The translations under genes were made by a program, and so were the position numbers. DNA of 64,000 nucleotides from Symbiotaphrina buchneri (taxonomy: Eukaryota; Ascomycota; Symbiotaphrinales; Symbiotaphrinaceae), in the NCBI GenBank assembly GCA_001599915.1, contig BCIG01000013.1:186001-250000 (forward strand), given 5' to 3'. Position 1 is the first letter of the stretch; the number at the start of each line of letters is the position of its first letter. The notes under the pieces are model-generated. The model was not told the DNA's origin. It ran no database searches and worked only from the letters and a program-made list of their open reading frames with translations. Of this stretch, positions 1-12,493 are shown piece after piece.

Positions 1-1489
1 ACTGCGGCACCCAATGGGCAAGAAGGGAAACAGCTGCCTGGCAAATCGTACGCCGGTGCAGTTGAGGACGGTCTCGACCAGGGCTTCCGAAAAGTTGGTA
101 ATATCACGGTGCACGAATACACCGGCACCGGCAAAGATGATGCTCCCAAGAGCCCACAGCGTAAAGCCCACCGGAAAAGCAACTACGTGACCAACGGCTC
201 GCCGAAGCAGAAGTCCGAGGATGGAGTCGTGGACGAAAAATATACCAATGGCAACGGCGAACGTTTGGCAAGCATTGCGACCCCAGATGGGTACAAATCG
301 CAGCTGAAGCAGGCTGAGAGGGAAAAGAAAGAGCAAGAGATAGCCCGGGCGAAAGATAAACAGCAAAGGCGCCACAGCTTCGTGAGTGGCCGAAAAGCTG
401 GAGCGGGCTGGGACCGGAGCAGTATCCGGTGGGCGCCCTTGAACGTCCCTCTACAGCGGCGCCTACAGACTCTCGTTGTCCTGCTGCACACCTTGAGCAT
501 AGCCCTAGGATTGACCATCTTCTTCTTCCTATGTGCCATACCGATATTCTGGCCGGTCCTCCTGCCATACCTCATCTATGTCCTCCTCTCGAATGCGGGA
601 ACCTCTGGGGAGTTATCTCACCGGTCGCAATGGCTGCGTTCCTCGTCGATATGGTCTTTATTCGCCTCGTATTTCCCTGCGCGACTGCATCGTTCCCAAG
701 AGCTGCCGTCCACGCGAAAATACATCTTTGGCTACCATCCCCATGGGATCATCTCCCATGGAGCCTTTGTGGCCTTTGCGACTGAGGCACTTGGGTTCGC
801 CCAGGTAAGTCCAGCCACTTGCCCAGGCCCCCCGTTCTAGCTACTGACTCAGATCAGCTGTTCCCAGGGATTACGAACACACTGCTAACCCTTGACTCCA
901 ATTTCCGCATTCCATATACCGAGACTATGCTCTCAGGATGGGCCTTGCCTCTGTCTCTCGAGAATCATGCGAAAATCTCCTGTCAAAAGGGGGTCACAAC
1001 GGCGAAGGCATGGGACGTGCGATCACCATCGTTGTCGGTGGTGCACGGGAGTCGCTAGATGCACAGCCCTATACTCTGCGCTTGGTCCTCAAGCGCCGTA
1101 AAGGTTTCGTAAAGCTCGGAATCAGACAAGGCGCCGACCTGGTGCCTGTGCTCGCATTTGGTGAGAATGATCTGTACGACCAATTTGCGCCCAAATCGCA
1201 TCCCTGGATTCACCAGGCGCAGCTGTTGGTCAAGAAATTCCTTGGTTTCACGGTGCCTCTCTTCCACGCAAGAGGCGTCTTCAATTACGACGTTGGGATG
1301 ATGCCATATCGGCGGCCGCTCAACGTTGTGGTGGGACGTCCGATCAAGGTGATGCAGCAAGCGAACCCGGACGAAAAGTATGTGGACGAAATCCATTCTG
1401 CGTATATGGCCGAGCTTCAAGGTCTTTGGGATGAGTGGAAAGATACGTTTGCTCCGGACAGGAAGGAGGAGATGCAGTTTGTGGAATAG
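1..1489 (+). CDS. DGA1: Diacylglycerol O-acyltransferase 2 (DGAT2 family), 5' end outside window
   Basis: Endoplasmic-reticulum enzyme that joins acyl-CoA to diacylglycerol, the last step of triacylglycerol synthesis. The frame is already open at base 1, so the start codon lies upstream. Exon 1-804 encodes a charged N-terminal tail, a hydrophobic hairpin (roughly 480-600) and the family signatures YFP and YIFGYHPHG. An intron at 805-857 (caggtaagt...gatcag) joins in phase 0 to LFPGITNTLL. The second exon carries FVKLGIRQGADLVPV and GVFNYDVGMMPYRRP, both typical of DGAT2, and stops at 1487-1489. Oddity: the frame breaks by one base near 910-916. Upstream reads NFRIP and the downstream frame resumes YRDYALRMG, and no plausible intron bridges them. 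This is either a one-base deletion in the gene or a sequence error. Family assignment is firm; integrity is not. Confidence 0.85.
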
Positions 1490-1660
1490 GCAAAGGCGGG
1501 TATGGACGAGCTTCCTAGAAGTTGCGCATTCGGAGATAGGTTTGCCATTTGCAATCTAGAAGCGAAGCGATATACATTTGTCTCTTGCTTGTGAGCTGGG
1601 CGGTTGTGAATTTTTCAGGTGATATGCCAAGACCCCCTTTTTGGCCCCTGAGAGCCACTT

Positions 1661-2952
1661 TCATTTGACTGCTTCTTGGTCCACAATGACGATTCCCTTA
1701 CCTTTCATCTTGCCAGTCTCAGCAAATTCGACCAATTCTGGGATCTTTTCCAGACCATTGAAGGGATTCGTCTTTACGGTAATACCGTGCTCTGCCACCA
1801 CATGGAGCATTTCCTGAGCTTCTTCACGAGATGAACAGAGACTGCCCATTACACGCACATCGCGGAAAATCAGTTCCAGGAAGGGAATGCAGACTTCAGT
1901 AGGCTAAATGACAGTAAGTCTTCACGTCCCAGGCGGATTTGATGTGGAGAACAGTACCTGTGCGATCTGGACCATCTGTCGTGCAGCGAGCTGTAGTCAG
2001 CAAGGATAAACGGCGAGGAGGAGGCCAAGTACCGACCTTTCCATGCATCTTCGTGACAGCAGCGGCCAATCCTGCCGCCGCGGGGTGGTCAGAGACATTG
2101 ACCGTGGAATCGGCTCCCCTGCCACCCGTATACTTCTTGACCTGCTCAACGACCTTCTCCTTGCCCATCCGTGCGTCGACGAAAACATCGGCACCAGATT
2201 CCTTTGACAAATCAAGCCCTTCATCTCTGGCGTCAATCCCGATGACCTGTAGCCCCTTGACCTTGGCGAATTGAATCCCGAGATGACCCAGCCCGCCCCC
2301 GCTCCCGACGATTGCGAGCCATTCGCCTGTCTTCAGTCCAGATTGCAGCACGCCTCTATAGACGGTGATACCAGCACATGCCAGAGGTGCCGCGGTCTGG
2401 AAGCTCACCTTGTCTGGCAGGTGGCTCGCCTCACGCCCGTCGATAATGGCGTACTCGGCGAAGAACCCGTCCACGGCAATGCCACTTCCTCAGATCAGCA
2501 TGAGGGCCATGGCAATGGCCGTAAGCGGGTCGATACGTACCAAGCCCCTTTCGCATTTGGACAATACTGGGTGTAATTCTCGGGACCGATGCAATCCAGA
2601 CACGCCCCGCACCGGCCGTACGTTAACCCGCACATCACGCGGTCGCCCACCTTAAAGTCTTTGATGCCGTTTCCGACAGCCGCGACGATGCCGGCGCCTT
2701 CGTGCGATGCGATCAAGGGCAATTTGGAGTTGAAGACGCCCGCACGCGCCATATGATCCGTGTGGCACAGACTGGCCACTGCGACCTTGACGAGAAGCTC
2801 ATGGTCGGCCAGTTTCTTGGGAGTAGGGACCTTGCCGATCATGTATGGCTTTTTGAACTACTTGGTATGCTTGAATGTTAGCTAGAGAGTTGTCTGCGGG
2901 GAAGCTTCAATGTCCCCAGGGGGCGGACCTCGACGATTTGGCATGCCGTCAT
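1661..2952 (-). CDS. Zinc-dependent alcohol dehydrogenase (ADH1-type MDR)
   Basis: Medium-chain dehydrogenase/reductase oxidising alcohols or reducing aldehydes with NAD(P). Five exons: 2952-2929, 2857-2541, 2484-2037, 1975-1958 and 1903-1661, giving 349 residues. Catalytic zinc motifs SLCHTDHMARAG and SHEGAGIVAAVG are present. The structural-zinc loop has CGACLDC plus a following YC. The Rossmann signature VGSGGGLGHLGIQ follows. The fourth exon is only 18 bp (MVQIAQ) and is needed to give the usual QPTEVCIPF stretch. Intron 1 has a weak donor (gtccgc) but an excellent gctaac branch point, so the first 8 residues are the least certain part. A CT-rich tract on the coding strand (3000-3080) precedes the start. 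The substrate cannot be told from sequence. A second, different ADH lies at 33.3-34.6 kb. Confidence 0.85.
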
Positions 2953-3598
2953 GGACTCGGGAATGCCCTCGATCGCCATATTGGGAAAGAAATCAAGCAG
3001 TTCAAACGGCCCCGGAGAAAGGGGAAATTGAGAGATATGAAAGATAAAGAGATAGAATCAGAAAGACAAAGAGAAACAGTTTGAAGGGAGGGATGCGACA
3101 CCGGATTGAAAGTGCCGCGACCAGTGTTGATATCATACCTTACGATAAGGTTTCTCTAGGAAGCGGGGGGCTTAACTCCGCTGTGGAGGGGCGGAGATAA
3201 ATAGGTGGAAGCTCCCACCGTTGAAAAGCATCACGCATCGTGTGCACGACGCGTACCTCGACCATGCCTCAGGCGGAAAGCGGAAGATGAGAGTGCTTCG
3301 TAAGGTAAGGTATATCTTGTTCAGATGGAGCATGGCAGTTGTGGAGATTAATTGAAGCATTCTGGACGCCTCGCTCAGTCAGGCGTACTGGGGACATTGG
3401 ATGCCTTACCGAAGGCCATCTTTTTGTTTTGGAACCGGCCAGCGGTTCACTACACTGCTGATGACAAGGTACTGCGTGCCTCAACCGGAGACCACTCAAC
3501 CGATTCTATCTCCTGATGCTTTCAAGGCTTCGCTGATAACGCTAAAACAAAAATTTCAGAGACCCAGGATCGGGGTGCGTGACGCTTTACCCTTGTTA
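2953..3598. other. Gene-free stretch upstream of the ADH gene
   Basis: Contains the probable ADH promoter. A purine-rich tract on the + strand at about 3010-3080 reads as a CT-rich tract on the ADH coding strand, a common feature of strong fungal promoters. One copy of the GGTAAGGTA motif lies near 3300. No convincing coding exon seen. Confidence 0.5.
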
Positions 3599-5337
3599 CT
3601 ACATTTCATATGAGAGTAGCATGCTCCTCCAACCTAGTCTGCCATCGACGTTCTGCCATTGTTTCCGAACAATTGCCCTTTCCCAACCCATCATGACCGC
3701 TAGGAGTCGACATCCGGCAGCACTCACTGCGCACACTATCACATCCGATTGACCAAGTACCGCCAAGTCCAGAATATATGCTCGCCCTACAAGCTCCCGG
3801 AGATTGAGCGCTAAGCCTGTGGGACCGGTCTCCGGTCGATTGTCACTCCTGAGGCGCCGCTCCGCAGATGGTGCCAGGGACGTGGCGGTGACAGGCGGCT
3901 GCCCGAGGCTTCTGAAAAATTCGGGAAAGAACCCTCCTTCCCAGCCAATGTCTTCATCAATGTACTTGTGCTTCTGGGAATGCTGAGATGCAGCTTGAAG
4001 TGTGCTCTTGCTTGCTAAGCGGATAGATTCTTGGGCCCTCAAAGTGTGGCTCAGTTCGGCCGCAGTGTATACGTCGGGGTCATCTGACGCCAGTAGAATT
4101 TGGGAAGCTGTCAATAAATGTTCGATGGCTGTGTCGTTGTACATCCGATTAAGGTGTTCTTTTGCCGCATCTGCATAAACCTCGAAAGGTATATAAGAGT
4201 CGTGGTAAATGGATTCGATCGGATGTAGATTCCCCCGACGGACATGGATTCCCGCAGTAATTGCGCCTTTCGGGTGCGTCAGATTGGCCACTTCTTCAGC
4301 GCGTCGCTTGGCATAAGAAGCGTCTGAGTCGGTCAGGTGAAAGAGAGCTTCGTAACCATCTCGAACAAGAGAGAACACCTCACTCGATTTAAAGGAGCTT
4401 CCTCCTTTTAGCTCAGGCTCTTCAGAGAGTATGGTGGCGAAAATCCAAGGCACTGTATCAGAGGAAACGACCAAATGGGCAGCGTGTCCCGGAAAGGGGA
4501 CATGATAACGCAGCGGAGGAGCGGAACAAGATGGTAACGGGGGGTTTCTGAAGAAGGTAGCGAATTTGCCATACGCCCTGGGTAGTGCTCCTGTATTAGG
4601 CTGGATCTCAAAGATGCCGATGGGAAAGTGCGTGCTTACCAGTTAGAATCATCAATGAAAAAGGCTCTTTTCTCCTTTTTCGCAATACCGTAGGCGAGAA
4701 AAAGACTCAACAAGGTCTCCCCCAACCCGAGATCTGAGGATCCCAGTATATAAATCAAGGTCCGCTCGCACGTGTTGGGAGGCATTTTGGGCTTCCGGTC
4801 GGCAATGAGCAGTCCCTGTTCCTCGGCCTCGAAGGGATCAAGAAAATCAGCCTCCGCACCAGTGGCCTGGGATAAAAGCGTAAGAAATCGCTCCGACTGC
4901 AAGTAAAGGTCGGCATATATGGCTGGCTCTAGAAGCTGCTGTTCTGGAGGTATTCTGATCGTCCACCTCCTGTGTCCATCAACATCTACCACCAACGGTG
5001 ATGGTCCGCTGCCCGTCCGTTCGGCATTCAGCGATCGTAGGCTCAGCTCTTGCTCGTTTGCGGTATTGTTCCGCCGGTCAAGGAGATAAAAGCGCATCGA
5101 CAAAATGACCACAGCCAACGATATGATGCCAGTAATCCAGAGCAGTATCCGCCTCAAAGCACGCAATCTACGAGAAGCAGGCTTGTCCTTCCTCAAAGAG
5201 GTCATTGATGGCAAGGCTGGAGAGGGCATAGGAATCTCTATCAGTGAGCTCAAGCTGAACCTCGGCGCCGTCGAGGATGAGTATGATGGTGGGTTTCGGC
5301 GCAGCGGCATGCGGGGGGGCTTTTGCCTTGACGACAT
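3599..5337 (-). CDS. Type II membrane protein with FUT8 (GT23)-like GIHVRRG motif
   Basis: Two exons, 5337-4640 and 4577-3599, joined across a 62 bp intron so that DDSNW runs into AYGKFATFF; 558 residues. A basic proline-rich cytosolic tail is followed by one membrane span near residues 65-85 and a long lumenal part, the layout of Golgi glycosyltransferases. Around residues 342-349 it reads GIHVRRGN, matching the (I)HVRRGD nucleotide-sugar motif of alpha-1,6-fucosyltransferases (FUT8/NodZ, GT23). FFIDDSNW and the later GWEGGFFPEFF segment also fit that fold. The open frame continues upstream to 5379 only through a TTG, so the ATG at 5337 is chosen. A strongly CT-rich leader (on the coding strand) lies at 5570-5690. 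The fucosyl donor is inferred, not shown; an uncharacterised GT-like protein is the alternative. Confidence 0.75.
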
Positions 5338-6472
5338 ATTGGTCGAGGGAGGCAACAGAGACGGGCCTTTAGCTGCCAAAAAAAAGGAAAAGGCAATATC
5401 AACAGAAGGAGTGTCTGAATGAATGGGACTGCGTCCAGCACAGCGCCACCAGTCGAACCGATAGTTATATCAGCATTCTCTGCCACAGTACCGATCTCAA
5501 TGCTAGGAGACGGAGAGCCCAGCGAGCATGCCAGGGTCTCCTTTATCAAAGATGGAATGGGACCTGCATGAACGAGAGAAAGGGAGAGGGTAACAGGTTT
5601 GAAGAGAGAAGGATAGGATCCTAGAAGAAAGAGAAGAAGAAAAAACAGGGCAGGGCAGGAGGTGAAGGGAAGGAGTGAGATGTGGAGACGGTAGTACGGG
5701 AGAGGAGTCGATCAGGCAAACGAGTACATGCACTATCGATGGTTCATAGGTCATGGTTTCGTTAGTTGTAAACACTACCCACTCTTTCACCTCGTCGGTG
5801 GCAGTGGGGGCCTAGTTGGCCTTTCTTAGTTCCCACTATGCTCATCGTCTCGTACCTGACATCGGGGTGATTTTGGTGACAATGTGAAACGTGCCGAGGG
5901 TGGATCTACAGGGACCCCTTGACGATGAACTTCCCGATGGAAATGTAGCGCTTACCCGGGCCGTGTCCACGGCAACTGCCGAGCAGCGAGTCAGCGACAA
6001 CCTGGCTCGCTGGGACGAGCAAGCTCTATTGCGATCCGCGGCTTCGGTAAGGTAGCTGCATGGGATCTCTGCACCAACAGACCTGCGGAGACTATTATGT
6101 TTGCATCCGTCCCGCCACATCAATTTTCGAAAGTCAATGTGGAAGAAATGTCATAGCAACGAGAGCAATCCCGCTGGCGCTACACAAGGCAATCGTGCAT
6201 TCATTGGTATCAAGGAACACGGATAATAGGACTGACTGGTGCAAACATTGAGCGGCCTCCCATTGGACCTGAGGATGGTGGCCATTCCAGGTGATGCGCC
6301 GCCTCATATGCATCACTTTGCTTTCCTCACGACCACCATTCGACTGCCATTACCCATAAAGACCAAGCCAGTTCCCCACCTTGACGACAACGTAGTAAGA
6401 AACAGTAGAAGAAGGCAGATAATGGGGTATAAACATGATATCACCAACGAAACAGACGCTCAAACGACCTCA
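5338..6472. other. Intergenic region between GT23-like gene and kinesin 3' end
   Basis: Includes a roughly 120 bp purine-rich block (5570-5690, CT-rich on the minus strand) in the likely promoter or leader of the membrane protein. The short open frames here have no family signature, no good splice signals and poor codon structure. Nothing else recognised. Confidence 0.45.
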
Positions 6473-9400
6473 TCAGGGAGAGTCAGACGAAGGACTTCTG
6501 AGTCCATCGATCCCAAGCCCACTATTCACGAAGTTTGATCCTCTCCTGTCGGACAGGAGCCTGATGCTACCGCGCGAACCCTTGACCAGCTGTCCATTTT
6601 CCACTCGATCCTGTATCATTTCATCGAGCATCTTCGACATTTCATCAACACTCTTCGGTCTTCTCTTCTCATCACTGTTGACTGATCTGCCTCCGGGCGA
6701 CAAGAGAGCAATTGGTCCGACGGGGCTCCCCTGATCGCTAATCGCCTCTCTGCTCACGGGCGCTTTCACAACAGATGTAGGGTTCTCCGAACCCATATCT
6801 GCAGCGTCACGTTTTCGAGCTGCGCTGCGTAGGGCAGCCACCATCCGGTCTTTATCATCAAGACGGGCCCGTAATTCCGCAATTTCCGCATCCTTCTCTT
6901 TCAGAGCTGCTTCGACACCCTCTTCGTCGATGGCTGCTCGCTGTTGAGGAGACAGGCCCACCGAAGTTCGCGAATGACTAGACCGTCTTGCATGCAACAG
7001 CCGGTTCTCGAGCGTTGCTATATAGCGATTTTTATCGGAGAGGTCCGCTTGCAGAGCACGCACTTGGGCAGCAAGGGAAGCAGTGCCGTCACCAAGTTCG
7101 CCCGCAGAATCGTCATCCGCCTCTCCATATTCAGGAGCTAGCGGGAAAACAGGAGACCGAAAGATGGAACCTTGCCCAATTGTCGACGCAGATCCTGTAG
7201 AAGTTGCTCGATGAAGAACTTCTTTAGAAGCTCCAAGAGTCGAGGCAGAAGACCGGACAGAGGGAGCTATCTCGGAATTCGGATAGAGCGACGCCCTAGA
7301 ATGTATTCCCAGGGCGGAGAAAGACCCATTTGAGTTCACCCCGATCGATTTGGAAGTGAGAACCAGTCGGTTCAAATGTTCGATACGTTCTTTCAGAGCG
7401 GTCCTCGCTAGTTGCATTTCCAATAACTGTTCTCCATGACGTTGCACAGCCTCCTTTTCACGCATTTTTTCCTCTTCCAGAACCTTCGCATTGGCCTGGT
7501 CCTCCAGCTGGTGCCGAAGCTGCTGGATCTCCAGACGATAACGCTCCAAAAGCACCCTACTTCCAGCATCGCCAGTGCCGCCGCCAAACGCCTCTTCGGC
7601 TTTCTTTGCGTGACTGACTATGTTGTTCTTGGCCCTCGATGCGAATTTCAATGTGTTCATTGTCTCGGTTATATGCGTGTTTGGACCGGCTGCGCTGCCA
7701 ACTGCGCCAAGCTGGATTGTGCAAAGAATGCTAACGAGAGAATTGCCAGACAAAGCTGGTTGCAAGAGGCGCGTCAGCTTGCTGTCCCTGTAAGGTAAAT
7801 GCTTGCTATCCTTGTCGGCACTATTTCCATGTTTGTCTTTATCCTCAGAGAGCCGTGCGATGACAGTACCGAGAGTTAGCAGACTCTTATTGATATGTGC
7901 ACCCTCTGTCCGACGTTCCTTACTCTCTGCAGCCCTCTCTGATCCTGCCAGATCGATCAAGCTAAGCGTAGAGACTCGAACTCCACCGGGGGCTATTGCC
8001 GCGCGTTTGCTGTCGGGCTGTGTTCCTGTAGCGGGTAAGCGCTCCCTGCTCTCAACCACTATTTGGACCACCGCATGACTACGTGAACTACGAGCATTGA
8101 ACTGTGTGCTGCTCGTCCGCCTGGCCTGATCCCCTCGAGCTATGACTCTCAGAAGCTGTGTTGGGCTTTGCACAATCTCTTCTTTCAAAGGTGTCGCATA
8201 TACCCCACGCTTGCTGTCTTCTCTGAGCTTGATCTCCTCCTGATCCATCACACTTGATACTCCAAGACCAGAGCTAGTTGGTGAAGAGAGCAGATCGTAT
8301 ATCTTTTCGTTGTATATCTCCAAGTAGCTCACGCGCAACAGAAACTCCCGCTGTGGAGTTTCACGGATATATGAGAATATGTCGGTTATCGCTAAAGGGA
8401 TGACGCCTGGTGAAGTTGCCGTGCCCTGCATTGAAAATGTCTTGCCTGTCCCCGTCATGCCATAGGCGAACACGGTGCCATGATAGCCTTCCATTACTCT
8501 TCTGACGAGCCGTTTGGCCGATGCATCGTACACTTTGGAGTTCTTATCGTGGACGGCGAAAACATTGTCTGATGCAAATGATATCAGAGTTCCGAGAAAT
8601 CTGTGATTGCATAATCGAAAACATACCGTAATAATATTCCCCACTTTCCCGACCACGATATGCGATAAGCCCTTGTCGACCGTCCACGAGCCACTCTCCG
8701 TCACGTGCAGAGCCACGTTCGGTATTCGCGTCTGGCCGGACACGGACGCTCACTATAACATTACCCTTCCCCTCTTTTCCGTTGGCACTGCGCTTCTCAT
8801 GTGTTCCACTATGGCCATGCCCTCTAGGCGCTGGATCCATGTCTCCAGTGTCCTCGAAGGTAGTAGCCGTCGTAGAATACGAACCTTCCGCAGACGAGCT
8901 CCGACTCTGCGGAGAGGATGGCAAGCCTAACAGATCCTCGGAGCCCGGCGCGCCTTGGGCACTGGATATAGACACACCTTCACCATTTCCATTTAAGGAA
9001 GCTAGGGGTTGTAGGACCGGTATAATTCCGTACCGCGGTCTGTGTTGTAGATTTGCGACCTTTGACCCGCGACCCTGGAATAGGAGTCACAGGACTAGTC
9101 GCATCGGATGATCCTCTTTTTGCTGTGGCTGCGGCAGAAGCGGATCTCGGATTGGCACCTACAAGCGGACTTGGAGGGAGACTCGAAAGCCGATTGCCGC
9201 TTTTCGGAGGTTGCGGAAACGAGGAAATGCTGACGACCTTGCGGAGACTCCTGCCACTATTGTTGACACCAGGTGTAGAGAGGCCACGAGCATAGAGGCT
9301 ACCAACTGTAGGGAGGTTGGAAGTGGAATTGGCATGCGCTTCGGAGGCTGGAAGGGGTGATGAGGGAGCGTTTCGACTGTTCAGCTTTGTCGGGATTTGC

Positions 9401-9543
9401 GATGTAGAAGCTACCCGTTGTGTTCCTTGTGCAACCTCTGTGGCAGTTGTCAACGTTTTGCGCGACTTTGGCGATGGCAGTGGAGGTAGAGGGGATGTTG
9501 GGGGGTTGATGGATGGCCTAGATGGCCGAGGTATGGTGGTCAT
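6473..9543 (-). CDS. kipA: Kip2-type kinesin (KipA-like)
   Basis: Plus-end-directed microtubule motor. In fungi the Kip2/KipA class tracks microtubule plus ends and controls microtubule contact with the growth zone. Three exons: 9543-9060, 9001-8627 and 8568-6473; 984 residues. A serine/proline-rich, basic N-terminal extension of about 230 residues precedes the motor, as usual in Kip2. The motor begins near VIVSVRVRPD. The P-loop GMTGTGKT lies around 323-330, switch I NARSSRSH around 444-451 and switch II DLAGSERA near 490. After the neck come two coiled-coil stretches, including the LLERYRLEIQQLRHQLEDQ region, then a serine-rich tail. The second intron (8569-8626) has clear signals. The first (9002-9059, donor gtcgca) is inferred mainly from reading phase. 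Confidence 0.9.
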
Positions 9544-11235
9544 GGTTGTGAGTGAAGTGTTGGTGCGAATCTCTCAATTGTCCAGGTTCGCGGAATGTTG
9601 AGAGAGCAGCAAGCGACGGATCTCGAAGTTTGGATCTCAGTGGAGTTCCAGAGAGCTCATGTCTGACAGAGCCAGTCGCAGAACCTTGTAGGAAGCGCTT
9701 AAGTCACCCGCGAAGCGCACTGCAACACTCCGAATGAAATCTGAATGCCCTCCTAGTCCTGCATCATCTGCACTGATGTCATTTGCAGAAGCCCTCAATT
9801 TATTGTCGCCAGCCAGAGCGCAGCCCTTGCCGTTCACTCCAACTCCTGTATTGGGAACGGGAATGAGGTCGCCTTTGCGCGTAGCTCAGTGATGCAGACC
9901 CGCCGGCTAGAAGTGAATGACCAGCCGTCTGTCGTTGGGTGACTGGACGGATTCTCGTCCCTATCTGGAGGAGGGGACGCGCCGAGGGGGGAATATGTCG
10001 AAGCCGGTGAGACAGTCGCAAGTGATGCTGAATGCCACGAGAGGATGAGACAAGATTCCTATCTCTACAAGAGAGTCTAGGAAGGCAGCCCGCTTTGGTC
10101 GACTGGCAATATCGATAGAAGGCGACTTTTAAGCTTGATTGAGAAATCTCCGAGGTGCAAAATAGCTTGATGCACGCGCACCCTTGAAATGAGCCGTTGC
10201 GAAAGTCAAAGGGTGTGCGGGCTGCCAGGGGCGTGCCCAAGGTATCCCGTATTCGTACAGCTTTAAAACGACGAATCACTGAACGGAAAGCTTGTCACAG
10301 CTTCTGGTCTTGGCAGGCGGTACGAAGGAGTGCTGTACTGTACCTACTGCGGTATGGACGGGAGGGCACACAGGGCAAAGCCAAGAAGGAAAACTGCTCT
10401 CCTAAGTCCCGTCAGTGTCCTGAATTGTCCAGCTTGGGGCTAAATTTTAGGTTGCCTTTCACGACTCAACGCTGTGCTTTTGAACAGAGCCATCATTTTG
10501 TACGAAGTTGGAAGGAATTATTACCTACCGTAAGGTAAGGTAGGTGAGGTACCTAGGTACCTTAACTTCGGTAGCTCGCCGTGTAAAGCCAAGCATTACG
10601 AAGTACTCCGTACCTTGAGAACTCAGAAAAGGGGCACGGTCAGATGCCAAGAACGGGACTCTCGCTATGATTCAGCCTTGCCTTCAGCCTTGGTGGGATT
10701 CCACCTCTTCTACAGATATCTTGCTTTACTCAATGCTTAGACGCCGTAAATGAGATACTTGTACCAAGTAACCAAGTAAAACTTGATGATCATTTTCAGG
10801 TATCCGATCTCCTTGTCGCAATTTCGGGAGTTGTACCCAAGGCATCTTGCGTGGGCCAGCATTCCATGCCAAACGGAATCGCCAGTAATGCAGATCTCGA
10901 ACGCTCCTTTTGCTGTCAAAATTCTTCGGTGTCACGGCAAAGAAACCGCCAGTGATATAAGCAATGATATCGTCCACTTAGGCCCACGTCAAGGAGACTT
11001 GTGCCATTTTCTTTGGTTCCGCATGGATGACAACACTAATAGTATCGATTCTCCTGAGAATGAACCGCACTCTCATAGCCGCAAGATCGAATCCATGCCA
11101 GATCACCCAGCTAGGTAGTCAAAAGAACCTGAAATGACCCTTAGATAGCTAAAATTACTTGTCCCAAGAACGCCACAACGCTTTCCGATGCATCTCTTAT
11201 TCCAACCGGGAAGCCCACCCCAAGAAAGTCGCGTC
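9544..11235. other. 1.7 kb gene-free region
   Basis: Kinesin promoter on one side and the 3' flank of the CDK gene on the other. Open frames of up to 159 codons occur at 9800-10279 but lack any recognisable motif. A dense GGTAAGGTA/TACCTTACC motif cluster lies at 10521-10570. No RNA gene recognised. Confidence 0.45.
10521..10570. repeat. GGTAAGGTA / TACCT motif cluster
   Basis: Within 50 bases the words taccgtaaggtaaggtagg and ggtacctaggtacctta run together and partly form inverted repeats. The same vocabulary recurs only in non-coding parts of the window (near 3300, 12500, 21.4-22.0 kb, 25.9 kb, 47.05 kb and others). Function unknown. Confidence 0.6.
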
Positions 11236-12493
11236 TTACTTCATGCCAGCAAAGTCAAGTTTCCGTGCTACTTTGTCTGCCCGGCGCTCATCTAATTCAC
11301 CCCCCTTTCGCTTCAGCTCTTCTGCCATTGCGACCACACCTCCCCCCTTCTTCGGCAGGTCTTCTTTCCTCGAAGGTTTAGGATCAGCCGCCCACCATCG
11401 GTGCTGCAGCACTTCCCGCGCCGTCGGACGCTTTCTAGGGTCAAGTGACATCATGGACATCAAAAGGTCGACGCCATCCATACCTATTGTCGCAAAGTGC
11501 TGTAAATAAGCATCTCTTCCCCGTACTGGAGTTATCTTCGCTTTAGCATTGGCCACATAGTCGGGCAACTTCGACACCCCGGGCCAGTTTTCCTCCGTGG
11601 GCGTCCCGACGATCTCACAAATGAGCCGTAGCTGCTCCATGTCCGAGCTTCCAGGAAGAAACGGATTTCTGATGACAAGCTCGGCTAGGATGAGAGCCAT
11701 TGACCAGACGTCAACAGCCCCAGAATAAAACTTGGCACCGTATAACAGCTCCGGCGGTCTGTACCATCTAGTGATGACGAGGCTCGTCATCGGACGGTAA
11801 GGATCAGAGAATGATCTAGCCATGCCAAAATCTATAAGTTTGAGTTCGCCGTCTGCTGCTATCAGCAAGTTGTTGGGCTTGAGATCTCGATGCAGAACAA
11901 AGTTTTCGTGGCAGAACCAGACAGCTCTTCCCAACATGCCCATCCAAGCTTTTATATCTGCTGGACCATATCTGACTCCTTCCACATCCTTGATCAACTC
12001 TTCCAAATTGCCCAACGGCAAAAACTCTAAGACAAGCTTGGGCGTCAGGTGTTTGGACGCGAAAACAGCGTGTAGCGCGATGATGTTCGGATGCGAGAGC
12101 TCCTGCAAGAACCTGATCTCTCGAAGTGCGTCCGCTGCAAGTCCGTCTTGTAATTCTTGTTTGACTTTAATCTTTTTTATAGCAACCTTCTGGCTTGGAT
12201 CGGCCGCAAGATGACCGAGGTAAACTATAGCATATGTCCCTTCGCCGACTTTTTTATCTGCCTCGAGTAAGCTTTCCTTTCTGCTCGGCGCGACGCCATG
12301 AAACCTGGAGAATACCTTTTATATACTTTCCCTTCAACGCATCGTAGCCGCCCACTAGCTGATCAGATATCTCGGCCACTGGTTGCGCAGACGCGATTTT
12401 TGCAGTTGGACCCTCTTGGGAGGCAGCGGCCTTCTTCACCTTGACTACTGCATCACCTTCCACTGGTGTGGGGTTGAAAGGCGAGACGGCCAT
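11236..12493 (-). CDS. KIN28: CDK7/KIN28-like cyclin-dependent kinase (TFIIH kinase)
   Basis: Serine/threonine kinase predicted to be the catalytic subunit of the TFIIH kinase module, which phosphorylates the RNA polymerase II C-terminal domain. Two exons, 12493-12316 and 12257-11236, with a 58 bp intron joining KYIK to DKKVGEGTYAIVYLG; 399 residues. The glycine loop GEGTYAIV, VAIKKIKV lysine, ALREI helix, catalytic HRDLKPNN, DFG and the activation segment TSLVITRWYRPPELL are all intact. The last of these is close to the CDK7 form. A non-conserved N-terminus of about 55 residues precedes the kinase and a lysine-rich tail follows it. It is transcribed away from the mS41 gene; the starts are 423 bp apart. 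Another CDK subclass is possible but less likely. Confidence 0.88.
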
